From Bacillota bacterium (GTDB lineage Bacteria > Bacillota > Clostridia > Acetivibrionales > DSM-1351), in assembly GCA_023409265.1 (NCBI GenBank), contig JAEYHZ010000022.1:434001-498000 (forward strand): DNA of 64,000 nt. Direction: 5' to 3'. This document shows, piece by piece, positions 26,868 through 35,479 of this stretch. The notes under the pieces were generated by a model. The model saw nothing but the letters and a program-made list of their open reading frames with translations. It was not told where the DNA came from and searched no databases. The position numbers were made by a program, and so were the translations under genes. Positions within the stretch are counted from its first letter, which is position 1, and each line of letters opens with the position of its first letter.

Positions 26868-27138
26868 CCCTCTATTAACATTGTACAATACGTTTTTGAG
26901 TGGCGAATTTGGCTTGCGGCTACGTTGAAGCCGCTTGCAAGGCACAAAGCCTTACTTCGCCTCTTCGCCTTGTCGCAAGCCAAATTCTCTCCCTCAAAAA
27001 TCACCGACCTCACGCTGAGATATTTTGGCGATTTTCGAGGCGGATGGACGCAGCCTTGCTGATGCAAGGCAAGGACGACAACAAAGAAAAGTGGCAAAAT
27101 AGCCGGAGTGAGGCGTGTTGTACATTGTCAATAGAGGG
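26868..27138. mobile_element. 271-bp MITE-like element, 25-bp inverted ends, TA flanks
   Basis: Ends begin CCCTCTATTAACATTGTACA on the left and CCCTCTATTGACAATGTACA on the right (reverse complement). They match at 22 of 25 positions and are flanked by TA on both sides (26866-26867 and 27139-27140), as expected for Tc1/mariner-IS630-type target duplication. It has no coding capacity. The interior is strongly folded: a 14-bp perfect repeat GAATTTGGCTTGCG (26905-26918 and 26974-26987), TTTTTGAG/CTCAAAAA around it, and GCCTTGC-TGAT-GCAAGGC on the right. It sits between two terminators in the ABC-F leader region. Confidence 0.8.
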
Positions 27139-27147
27139 TAATGTTAT

Positions 27148-27182
27148 TAAAAATAAAAACCTGGGCAAGTAGTCACCCAGGC
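27148..27182 (-). terminator. intrinsic terminator after the 39-codon ORF
   Basis: Minus strand: CCTGGG-TGACTACTTG-CCCAGG followed by TTTTTATTTTT, 53 nt after the small ORF and directly before the MITE. Confidence 0.8.
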
Positions 27183-27234
27183 ATTTAAACAATTCAATAT
27201 TTTTTGTAAAATGATGATCCACCAGCTCAATAAG

Positions 27235-27354
27235 TCAACTATATTCATTTTTGGACAGACTTCCCCCCTTAGCTGCCAAAATAGCTGAAATACGAGCAAC
27301 AAAATTATCAAGCCTATCAAGAATATTGTCAAAACTTACTGACGTTTTCATCAT
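27235..27354 (-). CDS. 39-codon small ORF, possible leader or stand-alone peptide
   Basis: Begins ATG ATG AAA with AGGAGGTG 4-7 nt upstream, one of the best ribosome sites in the window. It encodes a 39-residue peptide (MMKTSVSFDNILDRLDNFVA, then RISAILAAKGGSLSKNEYS) with an amphipathic helix and a polar end. It lies between the GH78 gene and the ABC-F gene and is followed by a terminator. No family recognised. It could be a leader peptide for ABC-F attenuation or an independent small protein. Confidence 0.6.
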   Translation of the reverse strand: MMKTSVSFDNILDRLDNFVARISAILAAKGGSLSKNEYS

Positions 27355-27474
27355 TTCACCTCCTATCATCATACTTACCTAAAAATTTTATCATAGTTTC
27401 TTTAGTAGTTCAAGAAAGTATTTCTTTGTTAAATCAATGCACTAATTATAACTTACTGAAAGGAGTTATGCTCA

Positions 27475-29196
27475 TTACTTTATAACCTTTATACTTTCTG
27501 GTGCATGTATTGTGCTCCTGATTTTGCCATCCTGCTGTCTTTCATGTTTAATATGCACAATTCCTTTGGGTGTTGGATAGGTACCCTCAACCCATTGAAG
27601 ATCACCCAGCTCAGGGGATATCCTTATGACAGTGCAACCAGGTTCAATAATTTTTACTCCAAGAACAAACTCACTCAGCCATGCTGTAGGCCCTGAAGCC
27701 CATCCATGGCATAAGCTATGCCTGTAACCTTTATAGCAATGATCCCCATACCTGCCGTGAACATCTACTTTTTCGTTTTCGGGGATTTCATCAATCCTTG
27801 CAGCATTCTTCACCCAGTCTATATTAAAATCCTCCCAAAAAGTAGTTGCTCCAAGCTTGAGCATTCCTCCCCAGTAGCTTCTAATAATATCCAGACATCC
27901 ATCAATATCTCCTGCCCGTCCCCGAGCCTTTAATATGTAATATCCCATGAAAGTTGACAATCTTTTAGCTCCGTCCACAGATAAAACATCTTTATTTAGC
28001 AAGTCAAAATCTTGAAGTCCGGCTAAACCGATCAAAGCTGCAGCCTGTTTACTTCCGTTGTGACTAACACTAGGTTTTCTCAGTCGTTTGACTGTTTCTA
28101 GCGCTCTTTCGGACTCTTGAATTTCGCCCAATACCTTACATATTTCTGATCCTGCCTCCATTGCCATAGTGCAGAGGGCATGCAGTGCGGCATCTACCGT
28201 ATGTTTATCACCGGCAGAAGGCCAATCAATAAAACGGACTTCAGGAGTGTTTTCCTCTCCGTCACTGTCCACATAACTATCCAACTGATGAAGCAGTCCA
28301 AGCAGATATTCCTTCTGCTGGTGTAAATATTCAAGATCTCCGTTTTGCATATACCAGCTATAATGAATCAATATCCACCACATGGAATAGGACGGAATAC
28401 CGTTCATCCAGCCTGGCAGCGCCGTTTCATCACGGATAAAATCCAGGCTTCGGGGAACGGTATCATCGTATCCGAATACAGCCTGTATAGTAGAGGTTTC
28501 TGGATGCATATCTCCAATCCACACAAGTCTGTCCCGCTTAATTCCATCCCACAGATAATTCTGCATATTCAGGTGTACGGTATATGCACCTGTATCCCAT
28601 ATTTTATTCAGCAATGGATCATTGCTTATGAAACTGCCTTTATATTCAATATCCTTATATAGGAAAATTGCTCTGACAGATTTGATTTCAAGATAACACT
28701 CCTCATCCAGCAGGTCAATCCGAACGAAGCGAAAGCCGGTATTTCCGATTTCGGTCATTCCAAGAAAGCTGACCTCCAGATAATGGTCACGGATGGCATG
28801 GTCGTTGGTAGATCCGCTTTCACCCACCTCACTCATGGTCTCCATCACAGACTCTCCGAAACGGACCCTGATCCTGGCAGTTTTACTATTACCACAGCTC
28901 CATGTCAGCAGCTGAATGCCCCCATGCAGTTCAATCCCGAAGTCCAGCACAATAGAAGCTCTTCCGCCGGTATTTTTCAGGATGGTGGCATTCTCAGAAT
29001 TAAAGCCGATTTGTCCGCTCTTTCTCTCAAATAGAGCTTTTTCATTATCAATGGAGGATTTAGCATCACTGGCAGTTTTCCACACTATTTTTTCAGGCAA
29101 CAGATACCTCTTGATCCGGCTGTCAATTTCTCCCTCTTCAAATACCTTTCTATCTGCTGAACCTTTTTTTAAACTATTAATACTACCAATATCCAT
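27475..29196 (-). CDS. GH78-type alpha-L-rhamnosidase-like glycoside hydrolase
   Basis: 573 residues, cytoplasmic (no signal peptide). An N-terminal beta-sandwich (~75-185) is followed by an (alpha/alpha)6-barrel beginning about 205. GH78 hallmark 'WDGIKRDRLVWIGDMHPE' (catalytic-acid region), then 'WMNGIPSYSMWW' and a late 'HGWASGPTAWLSEFVLG'. GH78 enzymes release terminal alpha-L-rhamnose. It is shorter than many GH78 proteins because the N-terminal accessory domain is missing. Last gene of the binding protein-permease-GH130-GH78 operon, so it probably acts on an imported oligosaccharide. Exact sugar specificity uncertain. Confidence 0.85.
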   Translation of the reverse strand: MDIGSINSLKKGSADRKVFEEGEIDSRIKRYLLPEKIVWKTASDAKSSIDNEKALFERKSGQIGFNSENATILKNTGGRASIVLDFGIELHGGIQLLTWSCGNSKTARIRVRFGESVMETMSEVGESGSTNDHAIRDHYLEVSFLGMTEIGNTGFRFVRIDLLDEECYLEIKSVRAIFLYKDIEYKGSFISNDPLLNKIWDTGAYTVHLNMQNYLWDGIKRDRLVWIGDMHPETSTIQAVFGYDDTVPRSLDFIRDETALPGWMNGIPSYSMWWILIHYSWYMQNGDLEYLHQQKEYLLGLLHQLDSYVDSDGEENTPEVRFIDWPSAGDKHTVDAALHALCTMAMEAGSEICKVLGEIQESERALETVKRLRKPSVSHNGSKQAAALIGLAGLQDFDLLNKDVLSVDGAKRLSTFMGYYILKARGRAGDIDGCLDIIRSYWGGMLKLGATTFWEDFNIDWVKNAARIDEIPENEKVDVHGRYGDHCYKGYRHSLCHGWASGPTAWLSEFVLGVKIIEPGCTVIRISPELGDLQWVEGTYPTPKGIVHIKHERQQDGKIRSTIHAPESIKVIK

Positions 29197-29378
29197 ATAT
29201 CTTGACCTCCCCGGTTTTTATTTGACATTAGAAATATCTTTTGCATTTATTAATTTAATGTATACTACATGATATTTAAAAAGTTTCGCTTTCTGACTGA
29301 AGTTTTCTGCACCATATGTACTCTGATTACAAATATCCGAGAAGGACTGAATTTATGCCCCCAGACTATATCCGGAAG

Positions 29379-29415
29379 TTGAGGATTCAAAAGGCCTGTA
29401 AACTTTTATCCTCAA
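29379..29415 (-). other. intercistronic hairpin between GH130 and GH78
   Basis: TTGAGGAT / ATCCTCAA 8-bp stem with an inner AAAAG/CTTTT pair, in the 236-bp gap. No T tail, so more likely an mRNA-processing or stability element than a terminator. Confidence 0.5.
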
Positions 29416-29432
29416 TTGAATACCGCAAAAAG

Positions 29433-30347
29433 TTAAGTTAGGCAGGCGGCAACAATATCCTCCAAACGGCCTTCAGCCAGACCGATGTTTGTATCTGCCG
29501 CACCATAGTATATTTTAACCGTTCCGTCCTCCTCCGGGAGGGCATTGCAGGTAAATACCACATTCATGACCCTGCCCTTCATTTCGTAGTCATGCTCCGG
29601 CCAGAGTAAAAAGTCCCTGGTATAGCCAAGTACCTTGGAAGGGTCTTCCAGATCAAGCAGGCATGCCTTCAGACGATAGATAAACCCGTTGCAGGTAGTG
29701 GAAACTGTGTGGTATATTTCCAGCCACCCTCTGTCCGTCTTGATGGGAACTGCTCCTGCTCCGATTTTAAAGCCATCCAGGAAAGGCTTTCCCTGATAGG
29801 TCAACGGCTTGCTTTTCCCCCAGAAGACAAGGTCCGGGGAATAGCTTATCCAGATGTAACAGGGGTCCAGTTCGTTTCCAAAGGGCCTGTCAAACCGCAC
29901 ATACAGGTCATCGACTTTTTCCGGAAACAGGCAGCCGTTTCGGTTTCCGAACTCACTGGCAATGGCTACCCTCTCAAAACTGATGAAGTCCTTGGTTTTT
30001 ACAATGCCAACTCTGACATTGTTCTGTGAAAGGTCACTGGCATACAGGATAATATATTCCTCACCCATCTTTGTAATTCTGGGATCATAGGTACAGGTCT
30101 CGGGGTGGTCCGGATCCGGGTCCGGCCACTTAATAGGCTCCTTGTCAGGTACAAAAGCATATCCGTCCTTACTTCTGGCAATCCATAACCGGTGTATGTC
30201 ATCCAGAGTTGTCACATCCATCATCAGGATATATTCACCGTTATGCTTGATAGCACCAGGGTTAAAGGTATAGAGGACATTTTCCGGCATTATGCCGGGA
30301 GTGATGATAGGATTTCGGTGGTATTTATTTAGTATTCTGCTGTTCAT
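29433..30347 (-). CDS. GH130-family glycoside phosphorylase/hydrolase
   Basis: 304 residues forming a five-bladed beta-propeller: NPIITPG at residues ~12, 'TFNPGAI', 'TYDPRITKMGEEYIILYA' near 90, and later blades 'FCNGFIYRLKACLLD'-like and 'TCNALPEEDGTVKIYYGAAD' near the end. GH130 members usually phosphorolyse beta-1,4- or beta-1,2-mannosides. No signal peptide, fitting intracellular processing of imported oligosaccharides. Located between permease genes and GH78. Confidence 0.87.
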   Translation of the reverse strand: MNSRILNKYHRNPIITPGIMPENVLYTFNPGAIKHNGEYILMMDVTTLDDIHRLWIARSKDGYAFVPDKEPIKWPDPDPDHPETCTYDPRITKMGEEYIILYASDLSQNNVRVGIVKTKDFISFERVAIASEFGNRNGCLFPEKVDDLYVRFDRPFGNELDPCYIWISYSPDLVFWGKSKPLTYQGKPFLDGFKIGAGAVPIKTDRGWLEIYHTVSTTCNGFIYRLKACLLDLEDPSKVLGYTRDFLLWPEHDYEMKGRVMNVVFTCNALPEEDGTVKIYYGAADTNIGLAEGRLEDIVAACLT

Positions 30348-30399
30348 AAAATCTGATCCTTTCTAGTAGTTTTTGTGTCAAATGGATTTTAACCGGTAA

Positions 30400-31275
30400 T
30401 CAGCCTTTGACTGCTCCCTCCGTCAACCCTGAGATAATAATCTTTTGGCAGGCAATGTAGACAATTAGAGTAGGCGCCAGTGTAAACAAAATTGCAGCCG
30501 ACATAGTAGTCCATTCGGTTCCCCTTAACAGCTGGAAACTTTGAAGTGCTGTCGAGACCGTCCTTAAATCGCCCGAAGGCATATACAAATAGGGAATAAA
30601 AATATCGTTATATATGGTAATTGCTTTAATGATGGACATGGTTACAATCGCAGGTACCATCTGGGGTACCAGGATTGACCGGAAAATCCGGAAATAGGAG
30701 GCGCCATCCACCATGCCGCTTTCATCCAGCTCCTTGGGAATTTTCCGGAAGTATTGCAGAAAGAAATATATCTGAATAATATCGGTAGCAATGTAAAGCA
30801 GTATTCCGGCATAGATGGTATTATACAGCTTCAGAGCCGTAATAACCTGAAATACGGCGACCTGAGTGGTGATATTAGGAATAATGGCTGTGGAAACAAA
30901 AGCCACCATAACAAGCTTTTTAAATCTAAAATCAAACCTGTTAAGAACATAGGATACCATCAGTCCCATGAGTATACTCAGAGAAACTGAGAATACTACC
31001 AGTATAATGGTATTTTTAAAACCCAGAAAGATTTTACCTGAATTAATGACTTTTATAAAATTGTCAAAATACAGAAAGCTTTCGGGCAGTGACAGCAAAG
31101 TGCTGTACAAATATTCCTTGCTGGATTTGAAGGCAATGATGACCACCATGTAAAGTGGAAACAAAATGAGAGCTGCCACCAGCAGTAGAGCTACATATGT
31201 AAAAATTCTGAAATATACGTTTTGATTTGATAAGTTTTGATTGGATATTTTTTTTGTTGACTGCACTGCCTTCAC
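30400..31275 (-). CDS. carbohydrate ABC transporter permease (MalG-type)
   Basis: 291 residues with six membrane segments. The cytoplasmic EAA-like loop is 'DESGMVDGASYFRIFRSILVPQM' (about 190-212), which docks on the ATPase. Its start overlaps the stop of the MalF-type permease by 4 nt. No ATPase gene is in the operon, so a shared MsmX-type ATPase elsewhere is presumed (family knowledge of CUT1 systems). Confidence 0.93.
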   Translation of the reverse strand: MKAVQSTKKISNQNLSNQNVYFRIFTYVALLLVAALILFPLYMVVIIAFKSSKEYLYSTLLSLPESFLYFDNFIKVINSGKIFLGFKNTIILVVFSVSLSILMGLMVSYVLNRFDFRFKKLVMVAFVSTAIIPNITTQVAVFQVITALKLYNTIYAGILLYIATDIIQIYFFLQYFRKIPKELDESGMVDGASYFRIFRSILVPQMVPAIVTMSIIKAITIYNDIFIPYLYMPSGDLRTVSTALQSFQLLRGTEWTTMSAAILFTLAPTLIVYIACQKIIISGLTEGAVKG

Positions 31276-32156
31276 TCCTCTCTGTTTTTTATAACCAACT
31301 GCTGAATTCCCAAAAGGATTACGACAATAATCATTACTGCTACCCCCAGTGCGGATGCCATGCCGTAGTTGTTATACTTGAAAGCAACCTTCAATGTATA
31401 TGATACGATGGTCTCGGTCCTGATGCCCGGTCCGCCTTGAGTAACCAGAAGCGGCTGCAGGAATGTCTGGACTGAACCGTTAATTCCTAAAAAAACAGTA
31501 AGCTCAATCACTGTTCCAATGTTCGGTATGGTAATATAAAATAACTTTTGAAAGAAACCGGCACCGTCAATTTCGGCTGCTTCATAAAAGGCAGTCGGCA
31601 CCGATTGCAATGCACCAAGATAAAGAACCATGAAAAAACCCGTATAGGTCCATACGCCGATGAAGGCTAGAGATAAATTTGTCCAATAGCTGTTTCCAAT
31701 AAAACGGATGGCGTAATCTCCCAGTCCGGTCCATCGAAAAAACTGATTAATGGGACTCTGTTCATAGTTGTAAATAAAATTGAACATATAAGCAATTGCT
31801 GCAGAGTTCATGATATATGGCATGAAGATGACCGATCTGAAAAAGTTAGTCCCTCTGATCTTGCTATTTAAAACCACAGCAAGGAACAGTCCCAAAAGTA
31901 TTTGAATAAATGCTGATAAAAAGTAAACAAGGTTATTTGAGGCCACCAGGCGGTAATCCTTATTTTTCAGAATTTCCGTATAATTGCTCAGACCTGTGTA
32001 ATTCAGAGTCTTTGATACACCATTCCAGTCAGTGATACTGTACTGAAACAGCTTTGCCGCAGGATAATAGGAAAATACAATTAGCAGTACAAGGGGAATG
32101 AGCAGAAATGAAACAACAATGATTTTTTTCTGAATCTTATAACTTAAAGAAAACAT
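31272..32156 (-). CDS. sugar ABC transporter permease (MalF-type)
   Basis: 294 residues, six membrane segments, with the EAA loop 'EAAEIDGAGFFQKLFYITIPNI'-type motif near 190-210. ATG 32156 is preceded by GAAAGG at 9 nt; a TTG 17 codons upstream is possible but lacks a site. Forms the membrane channel with the MalG-type partner for the sugar delivered by the upstream lipoprotein. Confidence 0.92.
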   Translation of the reverse strand: MFSLSYKIQKKIIVVSFLLIPLVLLIVFSYYPAAKLFQYSITDWNGVSKTLNYTGLSNYTEILKNKDYRLVASNNLVYFLSAFIQILLGLFLAVVLNSKIRGTNFFRSVIFMPYIMNSAAIAYMFNFIYNYEQSPINQFFRWTGLGDYAIRFIGNSYWTNLSLAFIGVWTYTGFFMVLYLGALQSVPTAFYEAAEIDGAGFFQKLFYITIPNIGTVIELTVFLGINGSVQTFLQPLLVTQGGPGIRTETIVSYTLKVAFKYNNYGMASALGVAVMIIVVILLGIQQLVIKNREE

Positions 32157-32229
32157 GCGAATCAGCCTTTCATATGACGGAATGTCGCCGAATATCGTTT
32201 TTAACAAAATAAGCGGCGCTGATAAGACA

Positions 32230-32259
32230 GAAGCAAGTTACATTACTGCAACCTGCTTC
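32230..32259 (-). other. intercistronic stem-loop between binding protein and permease genes
   Basis: GAAGCAGGTTGC / GTAACTTGCTTC 12-bp stem with G-U pairs and a short loop, directly after the binding-protein stop codon. Such hairpins usually let binding protein be made in excess of permease. Confidence 0.6.
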
Positions 32260-32279
32260 CAAAATTACAAATGGTGGGA

Positions 32280-33587
32280 TTATTTACCCAGCGCTTTTTT
32301 AGCATCAGCCCACTTTTTATTGTAGGTTTTAACAATCTCTTCAGGCGTCTTCGAACCGAGGTATTCCTGGAGTGCAGTAGCAATAGATACTTGTGCCTTG
32401 CCCAGGATAGCATTCAGATCATCGCTGTTTTCAGAAGCCTGTACGGGAGTACCATATGAGAGAAGCTCATCAACAGCTGGAATTGTAGATTTTACACCTA
32501 ATACAGGTGAAACAGAGCCAATTGCATTTGCATACCTGCCCTCTTCCCACATGTATTTGAAATAAGCTTTGGCCAGCTCTGGATTTTTGGTATTTTTTGC
32601 AATAGCATAATACCAGTCTGAGCCCGAATATGCTCCGGGAGCTCCAACCCAGGGGAACATTCCAATGTCTTGAATGTTTGCTCCCTGATCAGCAAACATC
32701 TTTGGAGCAAAGGAACCTATGCAGGTCATTGCAGCCTTGCCCTGTGCGATGTCCCTCTGGCACTGATCCCAGCTTGCTGACATCAGATCCTTGTCAAGGT
32801 AGCCCTTGTCTCTCAGATCGGCCCAAAGCTTAAACTGGGCTCCCAAGCCGTCGGCTGTGATTAGCTCATCCCCTGAAACCAATGAGTTGAAATAGTCTCC
32901 TCCCTTTAATGCAACCGTATTGAACTGGGAGGGAGCGGTAAGAGGCCAACCGTCTTTATAATTAGTTGTAATCGGAATGATGTTCTTTGCCTTTATTTTT
33001 TCGCAGGCTGCATATAACTCTTCCAGCGTTCTGGGAACAGAAGTTATTCCGCAATCTGCAAATACCTTTTTATTATAAATCATAGCCCAGTATGTAACTG
33101 CAGCTGTCATTTTATACAGTTTTCCGTCGGTACCTACACCATCGTTATAAAAAAGCAAATTATCTTTGGTAAAGCCCAGATCATCGATGGGCAGAAAATA
33201 ATCTGCAAACGTAGTCTTAGACACTTTAGGCCCGCTAACTGCGGTTATATCTGCGAGTGAATTTGTAGCCATTGCTATATCCAGCTTCTGAGCAAAGGCA
33301 TCCCCTGCTACAGATTCATTAACGATTTCAGTTCCTGGGTTTGCATCCATAAAACTTTTTGCCAATTCCTTCAAAGTCGTATCAACATTATTTGACATGT
33401 TGGTATAAAAGGTTATTTTTCCTGCAAGCTTTGCAACAGGTGTTGTTGAAGCTGCAGCTGTTGAAACGGACACTTCACTGGCCGTTGATTGCTTGGTGCT
33501 GTCGGTGCTTTCACCCGTGGAACCACATCCTGCAACTGAAGATATTACCAATAACGCTGACAATAGATATGCTATGCGCTTCTTCAT
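32280..33587 (-). CDS. extracellular sugar-binding lipoprotein of an ABC transporter
   Basis: 435 residues, family 1 solute-binding protein. Lipoprotein signal: MKKRIAYLLSALLVISSVAG with the lipobox ending in Cys21 (SVAGC), then a Ser/Thr-rich linker (22-50). The mature part begins KITFYTNMSNN and has the mixed alpha/beta layout with a tryptophan-rich ligand cleft typical of CUT1 oligosaccharide binders. AGGAGG is 8 nt upstream. First gene of the operon, downstream of a direct-repeat-activated promoter. Confidence 0.93.
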   Translation of the reverse strand: MKKRIAYLLSALLVISSVAGCGSTGESTDSTKQSTASEVSVSTAAASTTPVAKLAGKITFYTNMSNNVDTTLKELAKSFMDANPGTEIVNESVAGDAFAQKLDIAMATNSLADITAVSGPKVSKTTFADYFLPIDDLGFTKDNLLFYNDGVGTDGKLYKMTAAVTYWAMIYNKKVFADCGITSVPRTLEELYAACEKIKAKNIIPITTNYKDGWPLTAPSQFNTVALKGGDYFNSLVSGDELITADGLGAQFKLWADLRDKGYLDKDLMSASWDQCQRDIAQGKAAMTCIGSFAPKMFADQGANIQDIGMFPWVGAPGAYSGSDWYYAIAKNTKNPELAKAYFKYMWEEGRYANAIGSVSPVLGVKSTIPAVDELLSYGTPVQASENSDDLNAILGKAQVSIATALQEYLGSKTPEEIVKTYNKKWADAKKALGK

Positions 33588-33645
33588 TAATTTATTTCCT
33601 CCTGTAAAGTTAAATAAATAAGGGATGCATCTCCGTTACATTTTC

Positions 33646-33674
33646 ATTATAGAGCAAGGCAGTATCTATTTGAA
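33646..33674 (-). promoter_or_regulatory. promoter of the sugar-uptake operon
   Basis: Minus strand: weak -35 TTCAAA (33674-33669), 17-bp spacer, -10 TATAAT (33651-33646), about 60 bp before the binding-protein ATG. Confidence 0.75.
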
Positions 33675-33710
33675 TGACATAAAATACGATTTATTTGCAC
33701 TTCTTACGAT
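33674..33710 (-). promoter_or_regulatory. predicted activator site, two direct repeats 20 bp apart
   Basis: Minus strand reads ATCGTA-N5-TGCAAA, then 20 bp later ATCGTA-N5-TGTCAT, abutting the -35 box. The same element with one changed base in the second repeat lies at the same distance from the promoter of the carbohydrate-binding protein gene (39344-39380). Spacing of two helical turns is typical of AraC-family activators. Confidence 0.7.
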
Positions 33711-33741
33711 GTTTAAGAATGGACGTGTTCCGGCTAAAGGA

Positions 33742-35362
33742 TTAATTGATCAGTTTTTTGTATTCTGCCGGGGATACACTAACGATCTTTTTAAAGGCAC
33801 GATTAAAAGAGGCAGGATCTTCATAGCCTACCTGCTGCCCTACCTCATAAACTCTGGCATCTGGTTTTGCCAGGAGTTTCTTTGCAGAATCGATTCTCAC
33901 TTCTATCAAAAAATCAATAAAATTTTTTCCCGTGTCATTTTTGAACAAATCACTGAAATAATTAGGGCTTAAGTGTACATGTTCTGCCACAGATTTTAGG
34001 CTGATATCCTTCGAATAATTCCTGTTTATATAATCTTTGGCAATTTCAACGATTTTCTTGCTGCGATGAATTCTCTCAATACTTATATGGCGGACAATGT
34101 TGAAAATAACCTCCATAAAATAGGCCTTCAACTCATTATAGGTATCTTCATTCTCTATGTGGTAGACCAAATCAAATTCATCCCTGCCGCGGTTCTCCAC
34201 CGCTTCCCTGAATTCCTGCTGTACCGCAGATAGATTGGTCACAATAAACTTAAGTATATCCCTGACCCTATCAGGTTTTGGCCTGACAGTCCATATCCGG
34301 GCGAAAATCTCATCCAGTTCTTTCCTAACGTTTACTGCATTGCATAACTCAATAAAATTGACCAGCCTACGGATATTATCTCCAAGAGACTTCTCGGAGA
34401 GATCACCATAGGAATAATCCCGGGTAGTATATTTTATTACACTGTTCCCTCCTTGATAAAACCTGTCCTTAAGTGCTGTTAATGCCTGCCGGTATGCTTC
34501 GCCGGTATCGGTAATATTTTCATAAAGCTGACTTAACCCAACAACATATTCATAGCCTGTTTTATTAAAAAAATCCTTCCTTAATCCATTTATATCTTCA
34601 TATAATTTTTCATTACAAATAGGGTTCTTACCTTCAGAAATAAAAAGAATGGCAATATTACCTTCATATTCTGTCGAAATGTATCTGCCATCTTCTTTAC
34701 TGAGCGATATTAAGTTAGTTTCCTGCTTCAACAGATTATAAGCAGAATTTTTATACTTGTCATACATTCGTTTTTCAAGATCAATGAGTCCCTGAATATC
34801 TAACAAAGCTAGCATAAATGGTCCGACGAAGGTATCACCCAATTCCTCTAAGCTTCTTCGTGTCTGGGTATCATTCTCCAGACCTCTTATAAGCTCTATC
34901 AGAAATTTCTCTTGGAGAATTTCCCTGCTGCTGTTGATTTTTTTGGGAAAACCTTACAATTTGCCGCTCTTTAAGTAGGTCGTTTTTAATTTTCTCGGCA
35001 GTTTTTTCCAATATCTCAAGTAGAGCACTTTTGTCAATTGGCTTTATGAGATAATCCTCGGCTCCGGATTTTAGAGCTTCCCGTACAAAGCGGTACTCGT
35101 CATAGCCGCTTAAAACAATGGTCTTCGCTGTCAGTCCAAGCTCCGCCATACATTTTATTAATTCTATCCCATTCATTACGGGCATTTTTATATCTGTAAT
35201 TACAACATCCGATGTAAGAGTCTGCAAGGCATCCAAAGCACTTCTGCCGTCGGAAGCTTCGCCCACCACGATGCAGTCTGTGGCTTCTCTTTCAATTATT
35301 GCTTTTAATCCCAGCCTGATATCTGTTTCATCATCAACAAGAAATATTTTCAGCACATGCAC
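33742..35362 (-). pseudogene. YesN-type response regulator (REC + AraC), reading frame broken at an A7 run
   Basis: Two adjoining reading frames together make one YesN-type regulator. The first (35362-34871) carries a receiver domain with acidic pocket DD at 10-11 and phospho-acceptor Asp57 (ITDIKMP). The second (to 33742) carries a ~300-residue middle region and a C-terminal AraC domain (SLKSVAEHVHLSPNYFSDLF). Removing one A from the A7 tract (complement of 34938-34944) joins them smoothly as SQKINSSREILQEKFLIELI and gives about 539 residues, the normal YesN length. Everything else is intact, so it may be a sequencing or recent frameshift, or transcriptional slippage. Divergent from its YesM kinase partner. 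Confidence 0.85.
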
Positions 35363-35479
35363 CTTTCCTTTTCGGTGTATTCTTACATCAGTAATTGTAA
35401 CATAATCTTATTTGTTCAAACAATAGTATGGAAAACTTCCCTTTTTGACTATACAATAATTGAAAGAGGAGAAATAATT

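Noticed and set aside
26726..27222. Several overlapping ORFs inside and beside the MITE
   Set aside because: They run through inverted ends and terminator stems, lack ribosome sites and have no recognisable domain.
27147..27332. 61-codon minus-strand hydrophobic ORF
   Set aside because: It overlaps the 39-codon ORF in another frame, has no ribosome site and ends inside the terminator stem; the 39-codon frame has the strong AGGAGGTG site.
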